From Flavobacterium sp. 140616W15 (GTDB taxonomy: Bacteria; Bacteroidota; Bacteroidia; Flavobacteriales; Flavobacteriaceae): a stretch of 64,000 nt of DNA. Under the pieces are notes generated by a model, which did not search any database, was not told where the DNA came from, and saw nothing but the letters and a program-made list of their open reading frames with translations. The DNA is taken from positions 2,728,001 to 2,792,000 of the forward strand of contig NZ_CP033068.1 in assembly GCF_003668995.1 (NCBI RefSeq), written 5' to 3'. The position numbers and the translations under genes were made by a program. Shown piece after piece: positions 35,358 through 45,098 of this stretch (position 1 is the stretch's first letter; each line of letters begins with the position of its first letter).

Positions 35358-36050
35358 TTAAGCAAAAGTATCTAACTTTTCTTTTCTTTTTTCCCAGTCC
35401 GGCATCATTGTAGTCAATAAATTAAAAAAATCTGGATTATGATGTTTGTAAACTATATGACATAATTCATGCATAACCACATATTCAACGCAACGTTTCG
35501 GCGTATGTATTAATTTGGGATTGAAAATAAGCTTGTTTTTAATAGTACAACTGCCCCAACGAGTAGGCATTTCCTGAAAGTAGATATCAATTGGTGCTTC
35601 ATATTTTAAAGAGAACTTTTTAATTATAGGTTTTGCAATTTCGGTAATTTTAAAAATAGCTCTTTGGTGTAACCAATTTTCAAACAGTTTTTGTGCATTT
35701 TCTTTTTTTTTGACTGAAATATGAAATAAATTTCCTTTATATCTTACATCATCTTTTAGATCTTGTTCAACTACTAATTTATATTGCCTACCTAAATAAA
35801 TTACCGAGTATCCTGACTTAATTGTTAAATCAATATTAATAGTATCCATACTAAGAAAGTAGGATTTCTTTTTTAAAATCCACATTGCTTTTTTAGATAC
35901 AAATGTCTTAATTTTATCTATAGGTGTGTCTGTAGGAGCTGTAATTATAACCGTGGTATCTGGTTGTACCTTAATCCCTAAAGATTTTCGATTAGCATAC
36001 TTTAATTCGAAATCGATATGATGTCTCCCGAAAACAATTTGCTCATTCAT
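35358..36050 (-). CDS. YgjP/SprT-like zinc metallopeptidase of the type I RM operon
   Basis: 230 aa from ATG 36050, the start placed 1 nt after the hsdR stop; a longer frame would overlap hsdR. YgjP-like (DUF45) family: beta-rich N-domain with GSCTIKNKLIFNP, and zinc motif HELCH at 194-198 with a third ligand among H203/H204 (YKHHNPDFF). These peptidases are frequent last genes of type I restriction operons. Their role there is unsettled; turnover of HsdR or substrate-bound complexes is a reasonable guess. Confidence 0.85.
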   Translation of the reverse strand: MNEQIVFGRHHIDFELKYANRKSLGIKVQPDTTVIITAPTDTPIDKIKTFVSKKAMWILKKKSYFLSMDTINIDLTIKSGYSVIYLGRQYKLVVEQDLKDDVRYKGNLFHISVKKKENAQKLFENWLHQRAIFKITEIAKPIIKKFSLKYEAPIDIYFQEMPTRWGSCTIKNKLIFNPKLIHTPKRCVEYVVMHELCHIVYKHHNPDFFNLLTTMMPDWEKRKEKLDTFA

Positions 36051-36051
36051 T

Positions 36052-39000
36052 TTACTCTTTATTTGCAATAGCGATTTCAATTGCTTTTTTTGTTAATTCA
36101 TCCGCTTTTTCTAAAGATAAATCTATTACATCCATTAAATAATCCCCAAATTCTAATTCAATTTTATTGATGATATCTACACGTTTATGCCAATCAACTA
36201 TTTCACAATTAGATAGTATTTCATCAAACATCAACGTTATTTCTGTCTCTCTATCTTTCAATTCTATCTCTTCTTTTAGCAAGTGAAAAATAGCTACTTT
36301 TCTACGTTTGTCTTTAATTATTTCAGGCAGATCATTTGTTGCTCCTTTTAATGCTTGATCTTTCAAATTTTTTAGCTTTTTTAAGGCATCCAATTCAGAA
36401 AGACGATTAGCTCTCATATCAATAATAGTTTGTTTAATTAATTCTGATAGTTTTTTGAATAAAATGGGATCAGAATCAATATTTATGGAAAGATATTTGG
36501 AGGTAGCTGCTGCAATTTTTTCGGCTTTGGCTCTAGGGCCAATTAATTTTTCGACTTCTTCTTCAAAAGATTTTGAATCTAAAATATCAATTGGATCAAC
36601 AAGTCTTATAACTTCTTCCGTAATTACATGTTGATCTAGTAATTTTTGAAGTTGTTTTTCATATTGAGAAAAACTTACTGTATCTAAATAAGTACTATTA
36701 GCTGCAACTCTAATATCTGCAAATTTTTTAAGCTCATTTTTATATTGTTGTATTTCAGCAATAGAAGTATTATCGTGAAATTCAACTGTTGCTAACGCTA
36801 TTTTTAGAATACGTGCAAAAACACTGAATTTATTATAGAACTCTTCTCGTAAAGCATCATCCGCTAAAAATGAAACATATTCATCAATATTATGTTTGTT
36901 TTTTATAGGTTTGAAGATTTCAATGACATCAGCATAAGCACGAGGCAGCTTATCAATTTCTTCTCCGATATTTTTCATTGTACCCTGTAAATCTTTAGGA
37001 TCAAAACCATCGCTATCATTGGAATACGTTTCAATAGCTTCTTGCAATTCTTCCATTACTCCAGCATAATCTATGATATATCCAAACTCTTTTCCGGGAT
37101 AAACTCTATTTACCCTTGCAATGGCCTGTAGTAAGGTGTGCTCGCGTAGTTTACGACATAAATACATTACAATAGTTTGTGGGACATCAAATCCGGTAAG
37201 TAACTTATCTATAACAATTAGTAATTCTATATTTTCCCCATATTCATATTGCTGAATAATCATTTTATCTATATCCTGACCATACTTTGTTTTAAGCAAT
37301 TCGTAATATTGATTTACTTCAGGTGCTTCGGAACTGTGAACATCTTCATTGTTTTCTCTTGTATCGGGAGCAGACATGATGACTTCAGTGGTTACTTTAG
37401 CAATTAAATCAAACGCTTTTTTGTATTTCACAGCAGTTAATTTATCAGGACAAACCACCATGCCTCTAAAACCAGAATGCTCCCCAGTATTATCTTTTCC
37501 CCAATTGCTTTGAAAATGTATACTAATGTCCAATGCAGTTTGAAAAATATTTTGGTCTGTTTTAGAAATTAAACCAGCTTGACTCATTTTCTTTTTGAGG
37601 TCCACTTTATGATAGTCTTCTAAATTTTCCATGACCCTTTCAACACCTTTATCTAATGCTGTTTTATTTACATCTTGTATTGCTAACCTCCCTTCATACA
37701 AAATAGGTACAATGGCACCATCCTCAACAGCTTCTTTTATAGAATATTCGTCAATAATTCCTCCAAATTTATTAGCAGTATTTTTTTGTCTTTTCATTAA
37801 AGGTGTCCCAGTAAATACTATGAAACAAGCGTTAGGTAAAACTCTTTCCATGTTCACATTGAAAACCCCATGTTGTGTTCTATGTCCTTCATCAATAAGG
37901 ACAAAAATATTTGGGCTCTCTAATTGATTTTCTGATAAACTTTTAACAGCAGCATCAAACTTATTTATAATGGTTGTAATTACGAAATCGCCATTACCTC
38001 TTAAAAGACTTACTAATTGTTTTCCCGATGTAGCATTAATGACATCAACTTCTACTTTTCGTAAGGTCGCTGTAATTTGTCTGTCTAAGTCAATTCTATC
38101 GGTTACTAAAATAATCTGTGGATTTCTAATTGTATCTTTAATTTTTCGAGCAAGCATAGCCATGGTTAATGACTTACCACTTCCTTGTGTATGCCAAATT
38201 ACGCCACCCTTTCTTTTTCCATTTCGAATGGGCTTTATACGATCAATAATTTTATTTATAGAAAAGAATTGCTGAAAACGAGCTACTTTTTTAATTATAC
38301 CAGCTTCAAATAAAACAAAATCTTTAATAAACGGCAGTAAGCGTTGCTGGCTTAGAATACCATAAATTAATATGTCCTGTTGTGAAGGTGCTACATAAAG
38401 ATCATATTTTTCTTTATAAGCTTTATAATCATATTTGCTTCTATTATCTGAGGTCTCAAATAATTTATATTCAGTTTCCTTATCTAATGGTTGATTTACA
38501 AGATTCTCAATGTTTTCGCTAAATGAAATATCCTTTTCTTTCCAAACAGCCCAAAATTCTTCTTTTGTATTGGTAGTGGCATATCTTGCCTGTATTAATG
38601 AAGTTGCCATTAGAATCTGACTGTAACAGTACAGATTTTGAATGCCGTTTTCTTGTTGATTTCTAATATGTTGCGAGATAGCTTGTTTAATAGGCTCTTT
38701 AATTGTTGAGCTTTTACATTCTATAATTACCAAAGGTATACCATTTACAAATAATACAATATCAGGCCTATAGCTGTCTTTTCGCCCCGTTCGCATTACT
38801 GAAAACTCTTCGGCTACATGAAAATAATTATTGTCCAGTTTCTCCCAATCGATGTATTGAATAGTATGACTCTTTTTATCCCCATCAATTGATTGTTCTA
38901 GAGCTTGTCCATATAGTAACAAGTTATAAATATAATTACTTGCATGAACCAAGCCTTCCATTAGAGGAATATCTTGTAACTTTTGTATTGCCCTTTCAAT

Positions 39001-39210
39001 ATTAGAAGGTTCGAACTTAACTTTTTTATTTCCTAGCTTAATTTCATTTATATAAATTAAACGTTCCCTAAGTATATCTGTTAAAATGACATTACTTAAT
39101 CTACCGTCACGAAATGCTAATGCTTCCTCTGAGGAAAGATATTTGTATCCTAAATTAATTAGTAATTTAAGTGCTGGTATTTGTGATATATTGTTCTCTG
39201 TAAATGCCAT
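36052..39210 (-). CDS. hsdR: Type I restriction endonuclease, R subunit (HsdR)
   Basis: Translocating nuclease subunit, 1052 aa, full length. N-terminal PD-(D/E)xK nuclease (D150, E164, K166: RPDIVLFVNG...IIECKSS). SF2 translocase motifs: Walker A WHTQGSGKS (343-347 for GSGKS), DEGHRTQ as motif II, FTGTPL as motif III, and RVNR in motif VI. The helical C-terminal part would contact the methyltransferase. Operon order from upstream: half-size hsdS, hsdM, hsdS, hsdR, YgjP-like gene; 105 nt separate hsdS and hsdR. All catalytic motifs look intact. Confidence 0.95.
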   Translation of the reverse strand: MAFTENNISQIPALKLLINLGYKYLSSEEALAFRDGRLSNVILTDILRERLIYINEIKLGNKKVKFEPSNIERAIQKLQDIPLMEGLVHASNYIYNLLLYGQALEQSIDGDKKSHTIQYIDWEKLDNNYFHVAEEFSVMRTGRKDSYRPDIVLFVNGIPLVIIECKSSTIKEPIKQAISQHIRNQQENGIQNLYCYSQILMATSLIQARYATTNTKEEFWAVWKEKDISFSENIENLVNQPLDKETEYKLFETSDNRSKYDYKAYKEKYDLYVAPSQQDILIYGILSQQRLLPFIKDFVLFEAGIIKKVARFQQFFSINKIIDRIKPIRNGKRKGGVIWHTQGSGKSLTMAMLARKIKDTIRNPQIILVTDRIDLDRQITATLRKVEVDVINATSGKQLVSLLRGNGDFVITTIINKFDAAVKSLSENQLESPNIFVLIDEGHRTQHGVFNVNMERVLPNACFIVFTGTPLMKRQKNTANKFGGIIDEYSIKEAVEDGAIVPILYEGRLAIQDVNKTALDKGVERVMENLEDYHKVDLKKKMSQAGLISKTDQNIFQTALDISIHFQSNWGKDNTGEHSGFRGMVVCPDKLTAVKYKKAFDLIAKVTTEVIMSAPDTRENNEDVHSSEAPEVNQYYELLKTKYGQDIDKMIIQQYEYGENIELLIVIDKLLTGFDVPQTIVMYLCRKLREHTLLQAIARVNRVYPGKEFGYIIDYAGVMEELQEAIETYSNDSDGFDPKDLQGTMKNIGEEIDKLPRAYADVIEIFKPIKNKHNIDEYVSFLADDALREEFYNKFSVFARILKIALATVEFHDNTSIAEIQQYKNELKKFADIRVAANSTYLDTVSFSQYEKQLQKLLDQHVITEEVIRLVDPIDILDSKSFEEEVEKLIGPRAKAEKIAAATSKYLSINIDSDPILFKKLSELIKQTIIDMRANRLSELDALKKLKNLKDQALKGATNDLPEIIKDKRRKVAIFHLLKEEIELKDRETEITLMFDEILSNCEIVDWHKRVDIINKIELEFGDYLMDVIDLSLEKADELTKKAIEIAIANKE

Positions 39211-39315
39211 TATATGTTACTTTGGAAATTTAGTGCTATTTGTCCATTTTTTAAATGACAGGTTTCATTAATATAGATTGTTTTTCCCATAGTTTTAAAA
39301 ACCTTTTAATTATTA

Positions 39316-40560
39316 TTAAACCAATCTTACTTTACCTGTTAACAATTGTTGCATCAAGCCTTTTTTCTGTTTTTGTAAATCAGCTAATTTTTGTTTTTCT
39401 ATTTGGATCTCTTTTTGTGCTATATCAATGATCTTTGTTATCTTTTCTTGTTCAAGAAGTGATGGCAAAGTAATTTTCATTTTTAAGAATGATTTAAAAT
39501 CAAAAGTCATCTTTTCGATATGTACACCGTAACTTGCAATGTATGTTTGGTGGTAAAATGATTTTTGTTTTGACACATAATCCAAATAAAACGGAGTTAA
39601 AACTTTTTCGTCTTTAATATTTAATATCACATAAGAACCAGACACATAATAATCTTCAAACTCTTTCCTTACGATTGATGATGCCCCATGAACAATTTGC
39701 ATTTTCGATATTAAAAAATCATTTTCTTTTACTTTAACCAATTGTTTAACCTCGATTTGATGTCCAAATAATCTTTGTCTAGCGAAAACACCACCTGATC
39801 TTCTTTTAATACTTATAAGTTTGTAAATCTTTGAATCATCCCATTGTTCTTTTCTTGTAACTTGCTTGATAAGTTGAGAATACTTAAACTCTTTCCAATC
39901 TTCATTAAACCCAGGCAATCTTTTTTTACCTGTAAGCAACTCTTTCATTATTGCCTTTTTAAGAATTTCTTTTGCTTTAATTAACGTTATTTGATTTTCT
40001 ATCGCTTTATCCCAAGTAGAAAGACAGTTAGCTATTTCTTTTTGTTCAGGAAGGGGAGGGAAAATAATAGGTAATATTTTAACTAATTTTGCATTATAAC
40101 TTTGTTGTTTAGTTCCTTGACAGTATCTGAAGGCTAACTTATCACCATTAAAGGCATAGAAGTAAAATAAATACATTTTGTCAAGTAAATGCTTATTTGG
40201 ATAAAGTGCCATACATGACTGATTAGAAACAGATTTTTGTCCAACGATTCCACATGCACCTCTCACCTTTTCGGCCTCTAAGCCAGTAATAGCTATTAAA
40301 AATGTTCCCGAATCTAAAATCTTTAAATTACTATTTTTAATTGCCTGTGAAGTAACTCTTTCCTTTGTTATATTTATCACATTATAGTTCAATTCACCAC
40401 TTGTTATCCAATTTATGTTTCCATTAAAATACTGAGGAATTAAGCGACTAGGTGTACTTCCTGAGCTAAATCCTGAAATGCAATCCTGAAATGTTAAAGA
40501 ATTCCAATCCAATGGAATAGCACCATAAAAGCTACTTTTTATAATTTGTTTTTCTGCCAT
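39316..40560 (-). CDS. hsdS: Type I RM specificity subunit (HsdS), full size
   Basis: 414 aa with the usual two target-recognition domains: TRD1 about 1-155, conserved helical spacer about 160-205 (LPEQKEIANCLSTWDKAIE), TRD2 about 215-370, and a second conserved helix (LLEQEKITKIIDIAQKEIQ). It defines the bipartite DNA sequence methylated/cut by the complex. Starts 2 nt after the hsdM stop. TRD sequences vary quickly, so the target sequence is not predictable. Confidence 0.93.
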   Translation of the reverse strand: MAEKQIIKSSFYGAIPLDWNSLTFQDCISGFSSGSTPSRLIPQYFNGNINWITSGELNYNVINITKERVTSQAIKNSNLKILDSGTFLIAITGLEAEKVRGACGIVGQKSVSNQSCMALYPNKHLLDKMYLFYFYAFNGDKLAFRYCQGTKQQSYNAKLVKILPIIFPPLPEQKEIANCLSTWDKAIENQITLIKAKEILKKAIMKELLTGKKRLPGFNEDWKEFKYSQLIKQVTRKEQWDDSKIYKLISIKRRSGGVFARQRLFGHQIEVKQLVKVKENDFLISKMQIVHGASSIVRKEFEDYYVSGSYVILNIKDEKVLTPFYLDYVSKQKSFYHQTYIASYGVHIEKMTFDFKSFLKMKITLPSLLEQEKITKIIDIAQKEIQIEKQKLADLQKQKKGLMQQLLTGKVRLV

Positions 40561-40562
40561 TG

Positions 40563-42080
40563 TTAAAAGAAATTAAGGTATTTTTTCATTTCTTCTTTTA
40601 CAGCTGCTAGTTCTTTTTCTAGTTCTGTAATAAGAATTTGGGTCGCTGTTAAATCAATTTCTGGCTCCTCTTCGTATGTGTCTACATAGCGAGGAATATT
40701 TAGGTTAAAATCATTTTCTGTTATTTCAGCCAACTCTGCTATGTAGGCAAATTTATCTTCAATCACACCTTTGTCCATCAGTTGATCGTGAAACAATGTA
40801 TAAACCTCTACAATATGTTGGATATGATTTTCGCCTAAAATATTTTGGTTTTTGCCTGAATTAAAATTCTTACTGGCATCTATAAACAGAACTTTTTGTT
40901 TATTTAGTTTCTGCTTATTAAAAATTATGATCGCTGCAGGAATACCTGTACCAAAGAATAAATTAGAAGGCAAGCCTATTACGGCTTCAATTAAGTCTTC
41001 TTCTAAGGTTTTCGTACGAATTTTTCCTTCGGCAGCACCTCTAAACAATACTCCATGTGGTACCACTACACCGGCTTTACCAGAAGTATTCAGAGACTCT
41101 AACATGTGAGTGATAAAAGCCCAGTCTCCTTTGGATTTAGGAGGCAACCCTCTCCAAAAACGGTTGTATTTATCGGTTGCTAAATCTTCTGCTCCCCATT
41201 TGTCTAAAGAAAAAGGAGGATTGGCTACTACGGTATCAAATAACATAAGTGCATCTCCCTCTTTATGTTTCGGGTTTCTAAGAGTATCGCCCCAACGAAT
41301 AATAGCACTGTCGTAACCATGTAAATACATGTTCATTACAGCTAATGCCCAAGTGCTACCATTTGCTTCTTGTCCATAGAGTGAAAAATTATTATCACCT
41401 ACTTGACGCCCTGCTTTAATTAAAAGTGATCCAGACCCGCATGTAGGATCGTATATACGAGAACCTGGTTGTGATTTTGTTAATTTGGCTAATAATGTTG
41501 ATACCTCAGCTGGGGTAAAAAACTCTCCTGCTTTTTTACCTGAATCGGAAGCAAAATTGGAAATTAAAAATTCGTATGCACCACCAATAACATCGTTATT
41601 TTCAAGATGAGAAGACGAAAGGTTTAGAGGTTTAAAATCATTTAGCAAATTACGTAATCTAGCTACTTTTCCTTTTTCATCGCCCAAATTTGAGCTATTG
41701 AAATCGATATTTCTAAAAATATTAGATCCATCATGTCCGCCAAGTTTTTCCCTATTAGCTTCTTCTAACTCTGCCAAAGCATGGTTGATCTTTTCGCCGA
41801 TCTTAGGATTGCTACGGTTTTCGTATAAATAATCAAAACTCGATTCATCTGGAACTACAAAACGTTCACGCTCTAATGCTCTTTTCACACGCTCTTCATT
41901 GCCATCATATTTTATAGTATATTCTTCTTTTTTCTCATTGTACACATCTGTAACATATTTTAAAAACAACATAGTTAAAATATAATCTTTGTATTGGGAC
42001 GGATCTATGGCTCCACGGAAAGTATCACAGGCCTTCCAAACGATATTGTTGATGTCTTTTTGACTAACTTTATTACTCAT
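40563..42080 (-). CDS. hsdM: Type I RM methyltransferase subunit (HsdM)
   Basis: N6-adenine methyltransferase, 505 aa. SAM-binding motif I at 211-217 (DPTCGSG) and catalytic motif IV NPPF (287-290). N-terminal helical HsdM domain (1-150), and a C-terminal coiled tail that pairs with HsdS helices. Overlaps the end of the half-size hsdS by 8 nt, so translation is coupled. Confidence 0.95.
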   Translation of the reverse strand: MSNKVSQKDINNIVWKACDTFRGAIDPSQYKDYILTMLFLKYVTDVYNEKKEEYTIKYDGNEERVKRALERERFVVPDESSFDYLYENRSNPKIGEKINHALAELEEANREKLGGHDGSNIFRNIDFNSSNLGDEKGKVARLRNLLNDFKPLNLSSSHLENNDVIGGAYEFLISNFASDSGKKAGEFFTPAEVSTLLAKLTKSQPGSRIYDPTCGSGSLLIKAGRQVGDNNFSLYGQEANGSTWALAVMNMYLHGYDSAIIRWGDTLRNPKHKEGDALMLFDTVVANPPFSLDKWGAEDLATDKYNRFWRGLPPKSKGDWAFITHMLESLNTSGKAGVVVPHGVLFRGAAEGKIRTKTLEEDLIEAVIGLPSNLFFGTGIPAAIIIFNKQKLNKQKVLFIDASKNFNSGKNQNILGENHIQHIVEVYTLFHDQLMDKGVIEDKFAYIAELAEITENDFNLNIPRYVDTYEEEPEIDLTATQILITELEKELAAVKEEMKKYLNFF

Positions 42081-42666
42081 TTTTAAGTTTTTTATATGTT
42101 ATTGCGTTGATGTAATTTTCTTCTAAGGTGATTAATTCTTTTTGAAGTTTTATATGTTGTTTTTTAAGGAGGTCTAATGCTACAATTTGTTTTTGCGTTT
42201 CAAAAGTAGGAATAATAATTTCCAAGTCTCCTAATTCTTGTTTAGTAATCGAAGGCATTACCTGAGTCACCATTTTAGAATCAAACACTTTTAAGGTTTC
42301 TGTATGATTCAGGTACCATACTAGGAATTCAGGTAAAACAGCTTCACTATTTAAAGTTAAAACTAGAAAAGTAGCACTTGCAATGGTGTGATCATATTCG
42401 TTTTTGAATAAACTAGCAAAAAACCGTCTGCCCTTAGCATTAAATACTACCTCTCCGTACTGCAAGAAGTTTTTTTCTATAGACGTTTTGAACAAAACAT
42501 TGGGTTCAAGATCATGTCTTAAAAAACCATCATCATCAAAATCCGAAGTACCAATCATTCTCACGTATGCATCTGACAGGAGCGTTTCGTCGTTATTAGC
42601 TGTTTTAGAGACTACCATTCCTGACCGGATATTCACAATTTCTGTTAATTTACAAGATGTTTTCAT
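42073..42666 (-). CDS. Half-size HsdS-like specificity protein (single TRD)
   Basis: 197 aa from ATG 42666 (MKTSCKLTEIVNIRSG). A longer start at 42705 would lie inside the CBASS terminator and is rejected. It contains one target-recognition domain and one conserved helical segment (ITKQELGDLEIIIPTFETQK, then a coiled coil), i.e. half of a standard HsdS. It is the first gene of the restriction operon, 8 nt overlapping hsdM. Half-S proteins can dimerise to make a functional palindromic-site subunit or exchange with a full HsdS. Two specificity proteins in one operon is unusual. Confidence 0.8.
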   Translation of the reverse strand: MKTSCKLTEIVNIRSGMVVSKTANNDETLLSDAYVRMIGTSDFDDDGFLRHDLEPNVLFKTSIEKNFLQYGEVVFNAKGRRFFASLFKNEYDHTIASATFLVLTLNSEAVLPEFLVWYLNHTETLKVFDSKMVTQVMPSITKQELGDLEIIIPTFETQKQIVALDLLKKQHIKLQKELITLEENYINAITYKKLKNE

Positions 42667-42685
42667 TTCATTATTTATTATAAAA

Positions 42686-42712
42686 AAGCTCTTTGCTCTA
42701 CGCAAAGAGCTT
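42686..42712 (-). terminator. Terminator of the CBASS operon
   Basis: AAGCTCTTTGC (42686-42696), 5-nt loop, GCAAAGAGCTT (42702-42712): 11 bp. On the minus strand it is followed by T6. It starts 6 nt after the E2-like gene stop and sits 20-46 nt before the half-size hsdS start. Confidence 0.88.
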
Positions 42713-42718
42713 TCAAAT

Positions 42719-43159
42719 TTAATTCAAATTATGAGGATGTTCTGGTCCTATCCAAACTTTATGCTCAAGATATTTATCATAATAATATACCCATTCTGAA
42801 ATCCATGGGATTACATCTATTAATTCCATATATGGTTTGCCATTTAAATCTTTAATTGGATGATATAAGCAAAGTGTACCATCAGCATTAAAATGCGTAT
42901 CAAAACTTTTTTTAAGATTTTTAGTTTCAACTCTTATACGTTCAAAGCGACCTGGTAAAAAAGGAGAACAAAATATTGTAAAATCATATTTTCTGTTATT
43001 CAATTCTAAACTTCCCTTACCTTCAATACTTTTCCCTTTTAGTTCAAATCTTAACCATTTGAATTCTCTTTCACATTCAATTAAGGTTTTGTACAAAAAA
43101 CCAGCCCAAAATTTTTGGGCTCGTTCTTTAGGACTGAGCATAAAATCTATGTGTAGCAT
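42719..43159 (-). CDS. CBASS E2-like protein (prokaryotic ubiquitin-conjugating fold)
   Basis: 146 aa from ATG 43159, chosen because AGGAG precedes it at good spacing; ATG 43141 is also possible. Recognised as the E2-like protein of 'short' type II CBASS: catalytic cysteine C97 in NADGTLCLYHP, and the C-terminal signature IPWISEWVYYYDKYL, then EHPH. Known relatives regulate the CD-NTase through a thioester/conjugation-like step without a dedicated E1. No E1 (Cap2) or JAB peptidase (Cap3) gene is present nearby. The gene overlaps the CD-NTase end by 32 nt and is the last gene of the operon. Confidence 0.85.
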   Translation of the reverse strand: MLHIDFMLSPKERAQKFWAGFLYKTLIECEREFKWLRFELKGKSIEGKGSLELNNRKYDFTIFCSPFLPGRFERIRVETKNLKKSFDTHFNADGTLCLYHPIKDLNGKPYMELIDVIPWISEWVYYYDKYLEHKVWIGPEHPHNLN

Positions 43160-44330
43160 TTTTAACTCCTGTAGAACCGTTAATATGGCCATTCGAATCT
43201 GTATAAGCTGCACCTGCTAGCAAATTCGTTAACATAGGTTTTCCTTTTAATCTTTCTTCTAACTCAACTAACCTTTGTACATTTTCTTTGTAATAGCCAT
43301 TACCAAACAAGTCCTTGTAATTATTTTCATTAGTATCAGCGCCAATAAAAGCATTTAGTTTTTTATCAAAATCTTCAACAAAACCTACAAAACTTTCATA
43401 ATGTTTATCCTCCCAAGAATCGGTAAAATTTTCTCTTTTGTCCGCATCTTCATGATTATCTACCGGATTATAAACTGCAAATTTTATTTTTCTAAATTTA
43501 TAATCATTCGCTAATTTTTTCAACTTAAGCACTGCATTTTTTAAAGCCTCCTGAATTGAAAAATTACCTTCATGACATTGTGCCAATAAAGTGGTCAAAA
43601 CAATACTTGATACTGCAGGTTCTTTTGAAGTATCTCTGTTTTGATAATATAAATCACGGTATCGCTTTACAATTTGAACAGTACGCTGTAGAGGAGTTTT
43701 CAAATAGATATCCAAAGGTAAATCCTCTGTTTCTATTTTCGCTTCCAACATTAAATTATATCGTTCCTGAAGTAAGAAACTAGATTTGTTTCTTTCCGCA
43801 ATTTCTTTAAACCATTCACCATATCCTTTAGGATGGGTACGTGACCAAGAAATTCTACGGTTATCCTCAGGAATCATTAATCTATTGTTGTTTAAAGAAA
43901 TCATGCATCCTGGCAAAATATCCATATGAAAATCGCTATTGTAATCAATGCGTACACAACGATTTTTTTTCTTTAAGAGTGTTTTATATGTATCATGATT
44001 ACTTAATACACGATATAATTCATCATAAATCTCTGCAGGTGTGTGGTTTAAATATGAGCTCTCAATGTGAAGAACAATATCTAAATCAAATTCTTTGCCC
44101 GGAAGGGGTTTAATCGTGGTACCTATTAATAAAGAGCCTTGTGCATATACATTAATTGTGAGGTCTTTAAAAAAATCTTCATCCTTTGACAGTACAGTAT
44201 TTACAGCCCTGTATGCAGATTCCATTTGTTGTTTTCGAGTTGCATCTAACTCAAGGTTTGCTGCTATGATAGCTAAAAGCTCATCTTTTTTATATTCTTG
44301 TTCAGTATATTTTTTCATATTATTTTTCAT
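43128..44330 (-). CDS. CBASS cyclic-oligonucleotide synthase (CD-NTase, SMODS family)
   Basis: 400-aa cGAS/DncV-like nucleotidyltransferase that makes a cyclic (oligo)nucleotide alarm signal after phage infection. Catalytic core: GS at 65-66 (YAQGSLLIGTTI), metal aspartates D82/D84 (FDLDIVLHIE) and D137 (FHMDILP). The rest is helical, consistent with the OAS-like C-lobe. An alternative ATG four residues in (44318) is possible. It overlaps the NUDIX effector end by 11 nt and the E2 start by 32 nt. Clade and product cannot be set by eye. Confidence 0.92.
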   Translation of the reverse strand: MKNNMKKYTEQEYKKDELLAIIAANLELDATRKQQMESAYRAVNTVLSKDEDFFKDLTINVYAQGSLLIGTTIKPLPGKEFDLDIVLHIESSYLNHTPAEIYDELYRVLSNHDTYKTLLKKKNRCVRIDYNSDFHMDILPGCMISLNNNRLMIPEDNRRISWSRTHPKGYGEWFKEIAERNKSSFLLQERYNLMLEAKIETEDLPLDIYLKTPLQRTVQIVKRYRDLYYQNRDTSKEPAVSSIVLTTLLAQCHEGNFSIQEALKNAVLKLKKLANDYKFRKIKFAVYNPVDNHEDADKRENFTDSWEDKHYESFVGFVEDFDKKLNAFIGADTNENNYKDLFGNGYYKENVQRLVELEERLKGKPMLTNLLAGAAYTDSNGHINGSTGVKNATHRFYAQS

Positions 44331-45087
44331 TGATTAGGTATTTAACATGTGCTCCAATTTTAGCAATTTGCTCTTCATTTTCCATTACTAACTGTTTTTC
44401 GATTTCGCTGATGTCAACTATCATAAAGTCATCATTCAATTTGCGAGGATTTTCTAGTAGTTTTTTTAACTCTACTTCTTGCTCTGAATTTGGAAGAAAC
44501 TCTACAATGTCATAAATCAATACTTCATAACACTGATGATGGGGACTATAACCAAATACCTTCATCACTTTTTGTACTTCTCTAAAAGATTTAGTGTAAA
44601 AGATGTTTGGATCAAATCCAAGGTCATTAATAAGTTCTTCATTAAACTCGCGTTCATAGGTGGTTTCACGGTTTTTTCTTGATTCAAACCATTTGATAAC
44701 ATCCAAAGTATATTTACCTTTGACTCTAAAGCGTAGGTCATTCTGGCTCACATCATCAGATTTTATTCCTTTCGAAGAACAGTCTTCTTTATATCCCCAT
44801 TTCTCAAATTCTGAAAAGCTGTTCATTTTTTTGTAAACACCTCCAACAGGTTGAAGTTGGTCTTTGATACGATGACCACGAACTAATAAAAATTTTGAAG
44901 TACCGGGAATCTTAATCCTGATTAAATAACTTATTGAAAACCTAACATCTTCATGTTTGATTTTTGTAAAATTGGATTGTAAATAGGTATATAAATAATT
45001 TTTGTTATCTAGCAACGACTCTGTTGCTTTTTTTACAATAACCTTACCTGCAGCCATACCTAAAACTGCTAAAATTGTGTTTGCCAT
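44320..45087 (-). CDS. CBASS effector: membrane-anchored SMODS-associated NUDIX protein
   Basis: 255 aa. An N-terminal hydrophobic helix (about 3-20, ILAVLGMAAGKVIV) is followed by a NUDIX-like domain of the SMODS-associated (SA_NUDIX) type: RGHRIKDQLQPVGGVYKK, and the NUDIX-box equivalent EREFNEELINDLG (146-157), separated by an unusually long insert (about 90-140). Acts downstream of the CD-NTase; the likely mechanism is abortive attack on nucleotides or membrane upon cyclic-nucleotide binding, which is inferred. First clearly known gene of the operon; a 50-codon ORF lies 11 nt upstream. Confidence 0.8.
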   Translation of the reverse strand: MANTILAVLGMAAGKVIVKKATESLLDNKNYLYTYLQSNFTKIKHEDVRFSISYLIRIKIPGTSKFLLVRGHRIKDQLQPVGGVYKKMNSFSEFEKWGYKEDCSSKGIKSDDVSQNDLRFRVKGKYTLDVIKWFESRKNRETTYEREFNEELINDLGFDPNIFYTKSFREVQKVMKVFGYSPHHQCYEVLIYDIVEFLPNSEQEVELKKLLENPRKLNDDFMIVDISEIEKQLVMENEEQIAKIGAHVKYLINEK

Positions 45088-45098
45088 TAGCTTAAATT

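Noticed and set aside
42667..42705. Longer start for the half-size HsdS at 42705
   Set aside because: It would place the coding start inside the CBASS terminator hairpin and adds a non-conserved extension.
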